DNA from: Prorocentrum cordatum
Taxonomy: Eukaryota; Sar; Dinophyceae; Prorocentrales; Prorocentraceae
Length of the DNA stretch: 64,000 nucleotides
Direction: 5' to 3'
Assembly (NCBI GenBank): GCA_963575745.1
Contig: CAUYUJ010013858.1
Location: forward strand, 304,505-368,504
Both the position numbers and the translations under genes were made by a program. Shown here in pieces: positions 52,241 through 64,000 of this stretch. The notes beneath the pieces are model-generated. The model was not told the origin of the DNA. It did no database searches and saw only the letters and a list, made by a program, of their open reading frames with translations. The stretch's first letter is position 1. Each line of letters begins with the position of its first letter.

Positions 52241-52679
52241 GATGTCATGGCGACTCTTCCTATTTCAATACGTCTCCGGCCCCCCCTGGGCCGCGCACAT
52301 GCCGCCGGCCATGATTTGCGCCCCTCCCTCTTGGACACCCCCTCTTGGCCGCCCCCGAGAGATGAGCTTTTTTTTCCTGCATTTGGATCGCATTTGGTAT
52401 TCCTCCTTCTCCTCCTTGCCATGCGTGCTCCTCGTCCCCCTCCTCATTCTTCCTCGTTTGCCTCGTGAGGAGGCGAGTCCGCTCCAAATCTGGTCCCAAT
52501 GAGCAGCGCCAACAAACGGGGCTGGTTTCGCCAGCATTGGCGCGTGAGCGGCCCGCGTGAGCCGCCACACAAGGTCGCTATGCCACCTCGCGCAAGACCC
52601 GTTTCTCTTCGTCGCTCCAGCGTGCTCCGCACCTGGTCCAAATCAGGCCCACATCGGACAGCGCCGGGGACCACGTGGG
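52241..52679. other. no gene recognised
   Basis: Mixed GC-rich sequence. Nothing recognised. Confidence 0.3.
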
Positions 52680-52810
52680 CGGGAGGAGGGAGGAGGGAGG
52701 AGGGGGGAGGGAGGAGGGAGGAGAAAGGGGGGAGGAGGGAGGAGGGAGCAGAGAGCAGGGAGGAGGGAGGAGGGAGGGGGGAGGGGGGAAGGGGGGAGGA
52801 GGGTCCCGCA
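52680..52810 (+). repeat. GGGAGGA purine microsatellite
   Basis: GGGAGGAGGGAGGAGGGAGG-type 7-mers. Potential G-quadruplex composition. Confidence 0.93.
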
Positions 52811-52961
52811 GAGCGGGCACCAAATGGGGGGGGGAAGTGGAACCCGGGCCGCCTGCCCTCCCGCTGGGCAGCGAGAGCGCCGCGATGGCGCGGCCGTCGG
52901 CGTTCCGTGGCGCGGAACGCTGCTCTTGGGAGCGAGTTGGGCGCTGAGCTCGTCGTCGGGA

Positions 52962-53166
52962 CCGACGCGAGTACTCCAGATTTCGTAATAAAGGGAGGGG
53001 GGTCTCATTTCGGGGGGGGTCTCTTCCAGGCTATCTTGGAGGGCCTGGGGGGGTCTGGGGACGATGTTTTGGAGGGTTCTCCCACGGGGGAGGTCTGAAA
53101 TGGCTTGTCTTGGAGGGTCCAGACCCCCTCCTTTTGATTACGAAATCTGGAGTACCCATCGGTCGT
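52962..53166. repeat. ~205-bp inverted-repeat (MITE-like) element
   Basis: GTACTCCAGATTTCGTAAT at about 52,971-52,989 pairs with ATTACGAAATCTGGAGTAC at about 53,137-53,155. The complementarity continues into AAAGGAGGGGGG-TCT on the inside and ACCGA(C/T)G on the outside. The centre is GGGGGTCT-rich and has no ORF. Confidence 0.75.
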
Positions 53167-53558
53167 TTCGGAGCTTAAGAGACGGGGGTCAATGCAAGCG
53201 GGGGTCGGCCGGGGCACCGGAGCCTGTAGAACCCTGCGGAGACCGCTTCTGCCTGACCCTGGTGAGCGAGCCGCGAGGCGGCCGCGCATGTTGGCTGACC
53301 TGGATTTGCGAAGCCCTGCGTTGCTGTTGTTGTTTTCCTGCATTGCAGTTTTTTGGTTTCCTGCTGACCTTGCTGACCCGGGTCTGATTGACCCGGGTTG
53401 GCAGATCCCCAATCGTTGAAAGTAGGTATTTTTAGATTCTTTGATTCCAATGTACATTAAGCGCCTTCCTACCTCGATGATCGAGTGGCTTCACCTTTTC
53501 CGTCCTTCTTAGGGGGCGGACGGAACCTCATCTATGTTCAACGTCTTCCTTTTTCATT
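53167..53558. other. no gene recognised
   Basis: Contains GACCCGGGTC-TGATTGACCCGGG near 53,375. No recognisable gene. Confidence 0.35.
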
Positions 53559-54845
53559 CCCAACCATCCTGTGGTGTTGGGTTCTCGTCTTGAAGAGACA
53601 GCGCCCCGCGTTCTCACTCCTCCTCCTCCTCCTCCTCCTCCTCCTCCTCCTCCTCCTCCCGCTCCTCCCTCCTCTTCCCTCATCCATCATCATCGTCATC
53701 ACCGGTTTCAGCACACCACTCACACGTTTCGTGGCCCCATGGAGCTCCACCGAAGGCCCCAACGGGGCCGCCCGCATGCGTCATCCCCCACACAGTACAG
53801 CGTTTCGTGGCCCCATAGGGAGCTCCACCGAAGGCCCCAGTGGGACCGCCCGCATGCGTCATCCCCCACCCAGTACAGCGATTCGTGGCCCCATAGGGAG
53901 CTCCACCGAAGGCCACGGCGGCACCGCCCGCATGCGTCACCCCCACCCAGTACAGCGTTTCGTGGCCCCCAGGGAACTCCACCGAAGGCCCCAGCGGCAC
54001 CGCCCGCATGCGTCATCCCCTACCCAGTACAGCGCTTCGTGGCCCCCTGGGAAGCTCCGCCGAAGCCCCCAGTGGCACCGCCCGCATGCGTCACCCACAC
54101 CCAGTACAGCGCTTCGTGGCCCCATCGGGAGCTTTACCGAACGCCCCAGCGGCACCGCCCGCATGCGTCATCCCCCACCCAGTACAGCGTTTCGTGGCCC
54201 CACAGGGAGCTCCACCAAGGCCCCAGTGGCACCGCCCGCATGCGTCACACCTACCCAGTACAGCGTTTCGTGGCCCCATAGGGAGCTCGACCGAATGCCC
54301 CAGTGACATCACCCGCATGCGTCACCCCCACCCAGAACAGCGCTTCGTGGCCACATAGGAAGATCACCGAAGGCCCCAGTGGCACCGCCCGCATGCGTCA
54401 CTCCCACCGAGTACAGCGCTTCGTGGCCCCATCGGGAATTCAACGGGAGGCCCCAGTGGATGCACATGCATGCGTCGCCCCCGCCTAGTACCCCGCTTCG
54501 TGGCCCCATAGGAGCTCCAACGAAGGCCCCAATGGCGGTGTTCGCATGCGTTCCCTCCGCCCGGCACAGCGCTTCGTGGCCTCATGGCGAGCTGCACCAG
54601 AGGCCCTGGTGGCTGTACTCGCATGCGTTTCCTCACCCATTACATAGTGTCGTTGCCCCGTAGGGAGTTCACCGAAGGCCCCAGTGGCGGCCCCGCCCCA
54701 CTGCGGCGTTCTCCTCGCACTTTTCGCGGCCCCGTGGCGGCCCCACCCCACATCGGTGCACCCTTCGCCTGCTTCATGGCCGCGTGAGAAGATCCTCCGA
54801 GGGCGATACCGGCAACGACGGCACTCACAACTGCAAGTGGTTGGG
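53559..54845 (+). repeat. composite repeat unit, copy 2
   Basis: Left module CCCAACCATCCTGTGGTGTTGGG then TTGAAGAGACAGCGCCCCGCG; a CTC microsatellite (about 53,618-53,665); a tandem array (53,715-54,790); right module ACTCACAACTGCAAGTGGTTGGG. Ends in the same 8-bp inverted CCCAACCA/TGGTTGGG as copy 1. Confidence 0.8.
53715..54790 (+). repeat. ~77-bp tandem array, second subfamily
   Basis: About 13-14 units of 75-79 bp with TTCGTGGCCCCATAGGGAGC and TCCACCGAAGGCCCCAGTG as in copy 1, but CACCGCCCGCATGCGTCA and CCCAGTACAGCG in the variable half. Later units drift towards the copy-1 type. Confidence 0.93.
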
Positions 54846-55089
54846 TTCTTCGCCAGAATCATTTTTTTTAAACCTACTTCTTTCGACCGACGTTGAAAGC
54901 TTCATGAAGGGTGCGAGTCCTGGTTCCGGCCAGCAGGAATCGAACATGAGCAAATCTAAACCATAAATTTTTGGCGCTGCGCGTGGGTTCCTTGGAGCCG
55001 CGCAGGCCCCCCCCCCCCGGCGCCCGCCCTTGCGCGCTCTGCGCGCCAGGGAGGGAGGCCCGTTTTCCTCCCCTCCTCCGCCCTCCTCC
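54846..55089. other. spacer between composite units
   Basis: Unique-looking sequence with a C run at about 55,008. Nothing recognised. Confidence 0.3.
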
Positions 55090-55990
55090 CATCCCCAATT
55101 CCTGCGGCCCCATGGGGAGCTCGACCGAAGGCCCCAACGGTAGGGTTCGCATGGCAGCCCCGCGCTCACACACTTCGTCGCCCCACACGTAGCTCCACCG
55201 AAGGCCCTCGCGGCAGGGTCAGCATGGCGGCCTCGCACCGACGTCGGCACACCGCTCACATGGCTCGTGGCCCCACAGGGAGCTCCACCGAAGGCCCCAG
55301 CGGCAGGGTCCGCAGGGCGGCCCCGCATGAATCTCGGCACACCCCTCACACGGTTCGTGGCCTCACAAAAAAGCTCCACCGAATGCCTCAGCGGCAGGAT
55401 CCGCAGGGATTCCCCGCACCGATGTCGGCACAACCCTCATACGGTTCGTGGCCCCACAGGAAGCTCCACCGAAGGTGGCAGGGTCCGCAGGGCGGCCTTG
55501 CACCGATGTCGGCACACCCCTCACGCGTTTCGTGGCCTCACAAGGAGCTCCACCGAGGGCCCCAGCGGCAGGGTCCACGTGCAGGCCCCGCCCCCATGTC
55601 GGCACATCCCTTACAATCGTATCCGTGGCCCGCGCACACCTCGCAAGTTTCGCGGCCTCACGAGGAGCGCCGCCGAGGGCCCCAGCGGCAGGGAGGGTCC
55701 GCAGGGCGGCCCCGCGTGAATTTCGGCACACTCCTCTCACATCTTGTGGCCCCCATGGGGACCTGCCCCTCACTCGTCCCGCCTGCCTCGTTTCATTGGC
55801 ATCCTCCTCCTCCTTCTCCTCCTCCTCCTCCTTCTCCTCCTCATCCTCCTCCTCATCCTCCTTCTCTCTCCTGATCCTCCCCCTCTTCCTCCTCCTCCTC
55901 CTCCTCCTCCTCCTCCTCCTCCTCCTCCTCCTCCTCCTCCTCCTCCTCCTCCTCCTCCTCCTCCTCCTCCTCATGGGTTGGGCCTTCGCC
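55090..55990 (+). repeat. composite repeat unit, copy 3 (left module missing)
   Basis: About eight units of roughly 75-95 bp with TCGTGGCCCCACAGGGAGCT and CCACCGAAGGCCCCAGCGGC, a third subfamily in which the variable half reads AGGGTCCGCAGGGCGGCC. It is followed by a CTC microsatellite (about 55,805-55,972) and a GGGTTGGGCCTTCGCCCGGATCATA end that matches the right modules of copies 1 and 2. The CCCAACCATCC left module was not found. Confidence 0.75.
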
Positions 55991-56169
55991 CGGATCATAT
56001 TGCAATTTTCGGTCTCGGGGGGCCGCCGTCGGGCCCCCGGACAGCAACACTGCCCGTGGGAGGCAGCACCGCTCTCCCCCCCGGGGCCCAACCGGCTCAG
56101 ACCTCCCGGCCACCCCCAATTGGGAGGTCTCTTTCAGGAGGGAGAAAAACACACAGACACAATTAATCG
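55991..56169. other. no gene recognised
   Basis: GC-rich spacer. Confidence 0.3.
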
Positions 56170-56290
56170 TCGATTCCCTAGAAAATATAGGAAAATATGG
56201 GAAGTGGGGGGGAAGACAAAAACCCAGAAAATATAGGAAAATATGGGGGATCCGTTTATTTGTGTGTATTTATTTGTGTGTTCCAGGGCC
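56170..56290 (+). repeat. short tandem duplication (AGAAAATATAGGAAAATATG)
   Basis: AGAAAATATAGGAAAATATGGG occurs twice about 55 bp apart, followed by TTTATTTGTGTGTATTTATT repeats. Confidence 0.8.
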
Positions 56291-57340
56291 CCTTCACTCT
56301 TGTCCGTTGCGGGACTCCCAGGGAGGGCACCCGGGAGCGTCGGACACGGCCCGGGATGGAGCGCTCGTCCCAAGAAGAGCCGGAGGGTCCAGGACCCGTC
56401 TCCGCCAGGGCCCTTTGCTGCGCCTCCCCCGCAGTTGGCTGCGGCGTGACGGCGGCCTCTTGAGACCATAACATGGCCTGTCCCTCAGTGGTCGTTTGCC
56501 GCCCTCCGGGGGCTCTCATGGGTTCGGCCTGGAGCTTTTTTCAGGATCCTGTGGCCAACCGTTGAGCCCATCGACAAAGAAGGAAGCCCTGGATTAGCGC
56601 TGTTCCTGTGGAGCCTCAAAGCTTGCATCTTGGGACTTTGTTTCGCATGTTCGGCGAATGATCCCTGTTTTGGGTGGAACCATCTTGAGGACACGTGGGG
56701 CTCCGATTGGGGGCTGTGGGACACCCGTAGAGAAAGAAGGGATCGATTTGAACAAGTTGCTTATTGAAGCACCTGCGCCAAGAGTCCTGTTTTGATGTTC
56801 GAATCGCCTTGACAGTGCGCTCCGCACGGCTAGGTGTCCCTGACAAGAGGGGGCCAGTCGACCTGCAAGAAACGAGGATGCAGGCGCTATTGTCCACAGT
56901 ACCACGTGGACGTTGGATTCGTTGCATAAGTTGTCGCAGTGTTGCTGTCACACGTTTGATTGTTCGATGTGTGTTGATTATGTGAACGCATACGGTGGCT
57001 CCAAGGCGAGGAGGTGAAGCATTTTGTCCTGTGGGACTTCAACAATTATCAGGAGCCGCCCCGATAAATGTTAATGTTTGTGACATGCCTCGTGCTCTCC
57101 TAGCACTGGTCTTGCGAGCATACGCTTCGGCGTATCATTCTTGAAGTACTCATTCGCAACCGAAGCGCCAGTGGAAAGGGCAATCGTACATGTCAAGGCA
57201 TCTGCCACAAGTCCGTCACAGCGCCAGAGAAGCATTCTGCGTGGCAAGCACTTCTGGCAGCCTGGGCTGCCTTTGGGGACCTCTGCAGCAGTTTCCGGTG
57301 GTTATTCGGACCCTCTTTGGCCGTATGCCGTCTTGAGCCG
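56291..57340. other. no gene recognised
   Basis: Relatively unique sequence. Frames on both strands are short and without domains. Confidence 0.35.
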
Positions 57341-57720
57341 TCGGAATGCCGAAAAGAAGCAAATGCCAAAATCGTTCAAACACCTTAGGAACACCACTGA
57401 TGATGGCCTCTTTGGGCCCTCCTGGAGGACCTCTTGGGGGCCTCTTGGGCCGTCTTGGAGACCTCTTGGGGGCTTCTTGGGCCGTCTTAGGCCATCTGGA
57501 GGCCATCTCAGGCCGTCTTAGGTGCATTTTGGGCCGTCTGGGAGGCATCTTGGGGCCATCTTAGCTGTCTTGGAGGCCATCTTGAGCTTATTGGAGGCCT
57601 CTGGGGCCGTCTTGGGGCCCTCTTGGGGCCCTCTTGGGGCTCTCTTGGGGCCCTCTTGGGAGCCCTGGAAGTCGTCTTGAGGCCATCTTGAAGGCCATCG
57701 GTCAAAGGAAGAGCTTAGAT
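57341..57720 (+). repeat. CTTGG minisatellite with the AAGCAAATGCCAAAATC module
   Basis: 57,357-57,410 (AAGCAAATGCCAAAATCGTT, CAAACACC, AGGAACA) is homologous to 11,140-11,215. A CTTGGGGGCCTCTTGGGCC array follows, as at the other locus. Confidence 0.8.
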
Positions 57721-57984
57721 AACGTTCAGCCCCCCCCCCTCCAAAAGAGGCCAAAATGAGAGCTCATTGATTCTCAACAGCTTTCCGCAGGAGCCTGGGA
57801 GTTCAAAGCCTGGCCGTTCAGCTCTACATGTACGACTACTGCTACTTTTATTTTCCGTAAGGGCTTCGCCCCATGCCGCCGGCCACCTGTCTCGGATAAT
57901 GGGAGATGCAAAGCTAAATCATGAGGTCTGGGCGCCGCCGTGAAGCAGGGTCGGGACATGTTTGTTTTTTCGAGCCTGACCCTA
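57721..57984. other. no gene recognised
   Basis: Spacer. Nothing recognised. Confidence 0.3.
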
Positions 57985-58655
57985 CGGATCTGCGTGAGGG
58001 GTGCCGCCGAATTTCAGAAATGTTGTAAATCCATTGTGTTTTTACAGATCTGCGTGAGGGGTGCTGCCGAATTTCAGAAATGTAGCAAATCCTCAGTGTT
58101 TTTAGACCCTCACCCCGCCGATCTGCGTAAGGGGTGCCGCCGAATTTCAGAAATGTGGCAAATATTATGTGTTTTTGGACCCTGACCCTGCCGATCTGCA
58201 TGTGGGGTGCCACCGAATGTCAGAAATGAGGCAAATCCCATGTGTTTTTGGACCCTGACCCCGCTGATCTGCTTGAGGGGTGGCACCGAATTTCAGCAAT
58301 GTGGCAAATCCTTTGTGTTTTTGCACCCTGATCCCGCCGATCTGCGTGAGGGGTGCCACCGAATGTCAGAAATGTAGCAAATCCATTGTTTTTTTTTACC
58401 CTGACCCTGCCGATATGCGTGAAAGGTGCCAGACAGTTTTAGAAATGTAGCAAATCCATTTTGTTGTTGGACCCTGACCCCGCTGATCTGCTTGAGGGGT
58501 GGCACCGAATTTCAGAAATGTGGCAGATCCTTTGTGGTTTTGGACCCTGACCCCGCCGATCTGCGTGAGGGTTGCTACCGAATTTCAGAAATGTGGTAAA
58601 TCCGATGTGTGTTTTGGACCCTGACCCTGCCGATCTGCGTGAGGGGTGTCAATTT
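57985..58655 (+). repeat. 73-bp tandem array (about 10 units)
   Basis: GATCTGCGTGAGGGGTG begins at 58,120, 58,193, 58,266, 58,339, 58,412, 58,485 and 58,558, exactly 73 bp apart. Flanking units are 60 and 74 bp. Each unit continues CCGAATTTCAGAAATGTGGC, AAATCC-TGTGTTTTTGG, ACCCTGACCCCGCC. Confidence 0.96.
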
Positions 58656-58755
58656 TTATCCACCCCAGCAATTTAGAGCACACGCTCAGGGCGTGGTAAA
58701 AATGCCCGTTTTGGGCCTCCCCCCCTCGCGCGGTCCATCAACAAGGAACAGTAAG
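58656..58755. other. no gene recognised
   Basis: Short spacer. Confidence 0.3.
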
Positions 58756-58846
58756 CAGCAAGAAGCAGAACTATAACAGTGGAAACAGGAAGCTGCAAAG
58801 AAGCAGAACTGTAACAGTGGAAACTGGAAGCTGCAACTGGTCCAGG
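58756..58846 (+). repeat. tandem duplication AAGCAGAACT-TAACAGTGG
   Basis: AAGAAGCAGAACT(A/G)TAACAGTG then GAAAC-GGAAGCTGCAA is present twice. Confidence 0.85.
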
Positions 58847-58894
58847 AAACTGCGAAGCTTCGGCCTCCAGCCTGGTGGCCCCAGAAGGGGGCTG

Positions 58895-58916
58895 GCGGAT
58901 TACTACTACTACTACG

Positions 58917-58947
<31 letters not shown>

Positions 58948-58948
58948 T

Positions 58949-58982
<34 letters not shown>

Positions 58983-59036
58983 GTTAGTCTGACTACTACT
59001 ACTACAACTAGTACTATTATTATTACTACTACTACG

Positions 59037-59072
<36 letters not shown>

Positions 59073-59293
59073 GTTAGTCTGACTAATACTACTACAACTA
59101 GTACTATTATTATTACTACGATTACGACTACTACTACTACTACTGCTACTACTACTACTACTACTACTACTACTGTTAGTCTGACTACTACTACTACAAC
59201 TAGTACTATTATTATTACTACTACTACGACTACTACTACTACTACTACTACTGTTAGTCTGACTACTACTACTACAACTAGTACTATTATTAA

Positions 59294-59337
<44 letters not shown>

Positions 59338-59371
59338 ATGTAGTCTGACTACTACTACTACTACAACTAGT

Positions 59372-59408
<37 letters not shown>

Positions 59409-59462
59409 GTTAGTCTGACTACTACTACTACAACTAGTACTATTATTATTAGTACTACTACG

Positions 59463-59495
<33 letters not shown>

Positions 59496-59630
59496 GTTAG
59501 TCTGACTACTGCTACTACAACTAGTACTATTATTATTACTACTACTACGACTACTACTACTACTACTACTACTACTGTTAGTCTGACTACTACTACTACA
59601 ACTAGTTCTATTATTATTACTACTACTACG

Positions 59631-59663
<33 letters not shown>

Positions 59664-60234
59664 GTTAGTCTGACTACTACTACTACTACAACTAGTACTA
59701 TTATTATTATTACTACGACTACGACTACTACTACTACTACTACTACTACTGTTAGTCTGACTACTACTACTACAACTAGTACTATTATTATTACTACTAC
59801 TACGACTACTACTACTATTATTACTACTACTACTACTGTTAGTCTGACTACTACTACTACTACAACTAGTACTATTAGTATACTACTACTACTACGACTA
59901 CTACTACTACTACTACTACTACTACGAGGACTATTAATACACTAGTACTACTAGTAGTACTACTACTACTACTACTACATCTATACTACTACTACTACTA
60001 CTACGACTACTACTACTACTACTACTACTAGTACTACTACTACCATTCCTACGACTACGACTACGACTACGACTACTACTACGACTATTACTATTACTAC
60101 TACTACTCCGACTATTTCTACTACTGCTATTTCTACTGCTACGACGACTACAACTATGACTACGACTATTAGTAGTAGTAGTTCTACTATTAATAGTAAT
60201 AATAATGCTAATATTATGAGTATTAATATAACGG

Positions 60235-60278
<44 letters not shown>

Positions 60279-60335
60279 GTTAGTCTGACTACTACTACTA
60301 CTACAACTAGTATTATTATTATTACTACTACTACG

Positions 60336-60368
<33 letters not shown>

Positions 60369-60753
60369 GTTAGTCTGACTACTACTACTACAACTAGTAC
60401 TATTATTACTACTACTACTACGACTACTACTACTACTACTACTACTACGAGGACTATTAATATTACTAGTACTGCTAGTAGTACTACTACTACTACTACT
60501 ACTACATCTACTACTACTACTACTACTACTACGACTACTACTACTACTAGTACTACTACTATCATTCCTACGACTACGACTACGACTACGACTACTACTA
60601 CGACTATTACTATTACTACTACTACTCCGACTATTTCTACTACTGCTATTTCTACTGCTACGACGACTACAACTATGACTACGACTATTAGTAGTAGTAG
60701 TTCTACTATTAATAGTAATAATAATGCTAATATTATGAGTATTAATATAACGG

Positions 60754-60785
<32 letters not shown>

Positions 60786-61748
60786 GTTAGTCTGACTACT
60801 ACTACTACAACTAGTATTATTATTATTACTACTACTACGACTACTACTACCACTACTACTACTACTACTGTTAGTCTGACTACTACTACTACAACTAGTA
60901 CTATAATTATTACTACTACTACGACTACTACTACTACTACTACTACTACTGTTAGTCTGACTACTACTACTACAACTAGTACTATTATTATTACTACTAC
61001 TACGACTACTACTACTACTACTACTACTGTTAGTCTGACTACTACTACTACAACTAGTACTATTATTAATACTACTACTACGACTACTACTACTACTACT
61101 ACTACTACTGTTAGTCTGACTACTGCTACTACAACTAGTACTATTATTATTACTACTACTACGACTACTACTACTATTACTACTACTACGAGGACTATTA
61201 ATATTACTAGTACTACTAGTAGTAGTACTACTACTACTACTACTACATCTGCTATTACTACTACTACTACGACTACTAGTACTACTAGTACTACTACTAT
61301 CATTCCTACGACTACGACTACGACTACGACTACTACTGCGACTATTACTATTACTACTACTACTCCGACTATTTCTACTACTGCTATTTCTACTGCTACG
61401 ACGACTACAACTATGACTACGACTATTAGTAGTAGTAGTTCTACTATTAATAGTAATCATATTGCTAATAGTATGAGTATTAATATAACGGCTACTACTA
61501 CTACTTTTACTACTACTATTACTACTACTACTACTGTTAGTCTGACTACCACTACTACAACTAGTATTATTATTATTACTACTACTACGGCTACTACTAC
61601 TACTACTACTGTTAGTCTGACTACTACTACTACAACTAGTACTATTATTATTACTACTACTACGACTACTACTACTACTACTACTACTACTACTGTTAGT
61701 CTGACTACTACTACTACAACTAGTACTATTATTGTTACTACTACTACG

Positions 61749-61784
<36 letters not shown>

Positions 61785-62330
61785 GTTAGTCTGACTACTA
61801 CTACTACAACTAGTACTATTAATTATACTACTACTACGACTACTACTACTACTACTACTACTACTGTTAGTCTGACTACTACTACTACTACAACTAGTAT
61901 TATTATTATTACTACTACTACGACTACTACTACTACTACTACTACTACGAGGAGTATTAATATTACTAGTACTACTAGTAGTAGTAGTACTACTACTACT
62001 ACTACATCTACTACTACTACTACTATTACGACTACTACTACTACTAGTACTACTACTATCATTCCTACGACTACGACTACGACTACGACTACTACTACGA
62101 CTATTACTATTACTACTACTACTCCGACTATTTCTACTACTGCTATTTCTACTGCTACGACGACTACAACTATGACTACGACTATTAGTAGTAGTAGTTC
62201 TACTATTAATAGTAATAATAATGCTAATATTATGAGTATTAATATAACGGCTACTACTACTACTACTACTACTACTGTTAGTCTGACTACTACTACTACA
62301 ACTAGTACTATTAATATTACTACTACTACG

Positions 62331-62372
<42 letters not shown>

Positions 62373-63062
62373 GTTAGTCTGACTATTACTACTACAGCTA
62401 GTACTAGTATTATTACTACTACTACGACTACTACTACTACTACTACTACTGTTAGTCTGACTACTACTACTACAACTAGTACTATTATTATTACTACGAC
62501 TACGACTACTACTATTACTACTACTACTACTACTGTTAGTCTGATTACTACTACTACAACTAGTACTATTATTATTACTACTACTACTACTACTGTTAGT
62601 CTGACTACTACTACTACAACTAGTACTATTATTATTACTACTACTACGACTACTACTACTACTACTACTACGAGGACTATTAATACTACTAGTACTACTA
62701 GTAGTACTACTACTACTACTACTACTACTACATCTACTACTACTACTACTACTACGACTACTACTACTACTAGTACTACTACTATCATTCCTACGACTAC
62801 GACTACGACTACGACTACTACTACGACTGTTACTATTACTACTACTACTCCGACTATTTCTACTACTGCTATTTCTACTGCTACGACGACTACAACTATG
62901 ACTACGACTATTAGTAGTAGTAGTTCTGCTATTAATAGTAATAATAATGCTAATATTATGAGTATTAATATAACGGCTACTACTACTACTACTACTACTA
63001 CTATTACTGTTAGTCTGACTACTACTACTACAACTAGTACTATTATTATTACTACTACTGCG

Positions 63063-63098
<36 letters not shown>

Positions 63099-63152
63099 GT
63101 TAGTCTGACTACTACTACTACAACTAGTACTATTATTATTACTACTACTACG

Positions 63153-63185
<33 letters not shown>

Positions 63186-63317
63186 GTTAGTCTGACTACT
63201 ACTACTACAACTAGCACTATTATTATTACTACTACTACGACTACTACTACTACTACTACTACTGTTAGTATGACTACTACTACTACAACTAGTACTATTA
63301 TTATTACTACTACTACG

Positions 63318-63350
<33 letters not shown>

Positions 63351-63642
63351 GTTAGTCTGACTACTACTACTACAACTAGTACTATTATTATTACTACTAC
63401 TACGACTACTACTACTACTACTACTACTACTGTTAGTCTGACTACTACTACTACAACTAGTACTATTATTATTACTACTACTACGACTACTACTACTACT
63501 ACTACTGTTAGTCTGACTACTACTACTACAACTAGTACTATTATTATTACTACTACTACGACTACTACTACTACTACTACTACGAGGACTATTAATACTA
63601 CTAGTACTACTAGTAGTAGTAGTACTACTACTACTACTACAT

Positions 63643-63679
<37 letters not shown>

Positions 63680-63900
63680 GACTACTACTACTACTAGTAC
63701 TACTACTATCATTCCTACGACTACGACTACGACTACGTCTACTACTACGACTATTACTATTACTACTCCTACTCCGACTTTTTCTACTACTGCTATTTCT
63801 ACTGCTACGACGACTACAACTATGACTACGACTATTCGTAGTAGTAGTTCTACTATTAATAGTAATAATAATGCTAATATTATGAGTATTAATATAACGG

Positions 63901-63938
<38 letters not shown>

Positions 63939-64000
63939 GTTAGTCTGACTACTACTACTACAACTAGTACTATTATTATTATTACTACTACTACGACTAC
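58895..64000 (+). repeat. hierarchical (ACT)n satellite, continues past the window end
   Basis: The base unit is the ACT/TAC triplet. It is organised in about 60-80-bp monomers containing TGTTAGTCTGACTACTACTA, ACAACTAGTACTATTATTAT and a TACTACTACGAC end. Monomer runs are punctuated by a long conserved block starting CATTCCTACGACTACGACTA at 60,044, 60,563, 61,301, 62,060, 62,786 and 63,710, which ends in AATATTATGAGTATTAATAT and AACGGCTAC. Block spacing is 519, 738, 759, 726 and 924 bp. The very long Val-, Ser- and Thr-rich frames (59,934-61,460 and 61,823-63,712 minus) are products of the triplet and not genes. Confidence 0.97.

Noticed and set aside
57985-58655. CRISPR array
   Set aside because: Units are contiguous 73-bp repeats with no conserved-repeat/variable-spacer alternation, in a eukaryotic context. 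The same applies to the 53-, 63- and 77-bp arrays.
59934-63712. 440-629-aa minus-strand frames rich in Val or Ser
   Set aside because: Direct translations of the ACT-triplet satellite.

Overview
The window looks like nuclear DNA of a dinoflagellate. The evidence is: GC-rich sequence crowded with micro- and minisatellites; fragments of proteins typical of dinoflagellates (PPR repeats reading PDVISYSAGISA, KRPA-rich basic proteins, a multicopy family with WLHCVDQG and WTYRDEDF blocks); a GC-AG intron with a G after the acceptor; and two tandem 15-mers resembling dinoflagellate spliced-leader remnants. Most long open frames here are translations of low-complexity or repeat DNA. No tRNA, rRNA or CRISPR array was found. 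Coordinates of degenerate repeats are approximate.

Layout. 0-19 kb is almost gene-free: trinucleotide tracts, CTTGGGG-type minisatellites, fold-back hairpins, a composite repeat present twice in inverted orientation (about 1-1.9 kb and 13.4-13.8 kb), and a GCC-rich block. 19.1-25.0 kb is a retroelement, best explained as a Penelope-like element. It has two 425-bp direct repeats differing at 3 positions, an ORF1 with an N-terminal GIY-YIG-like nuclease region followed by a reverse transcriptase (YVDD) in another frame, and an intact basic ORF2 (345 aa). 25-30 kb holds CAG-rich DNA, dispersed repeats and a decayed PPR fragment. 30-35.7 kb is again satellite-like.

35.8-44.7 kb is the most unusual segment. 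A 26-bp inverted repeat (25/26) with AT-rich subterminal TAATTAG motifs encloses three minus-strand genes or gene remnants. One matches a dinoflagellate multicopy family with transposase-like spacing. The DNA just outside each end is an AATCTCC-type minisatellite in the same orientation, as if one array had been split. I propose an 8.86-kb DNA transposon-like element.

44.7-58.7 kb contains a 36-bp array, a broken gag-like zinc-knuckle ORF, short fold-back elements, three related copies of a composite unit built on 77-bp tandem repeats (50.7, 53.6 and 55.1 kb), and a 73-bp array. From 58.9 kb to the window end lies a hierarchical satellite: ACT triplets within about 60-80-bp monomers, within 0.5-0.9-kb higher-order blocks.

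No host pathway can be reconstructed. The coding content is mainly selfish elements: a copy-and-paste retroelement whose ORF1 looks frameshifted, and a putative cut-and-paste element whose transposase-like gene is broken.
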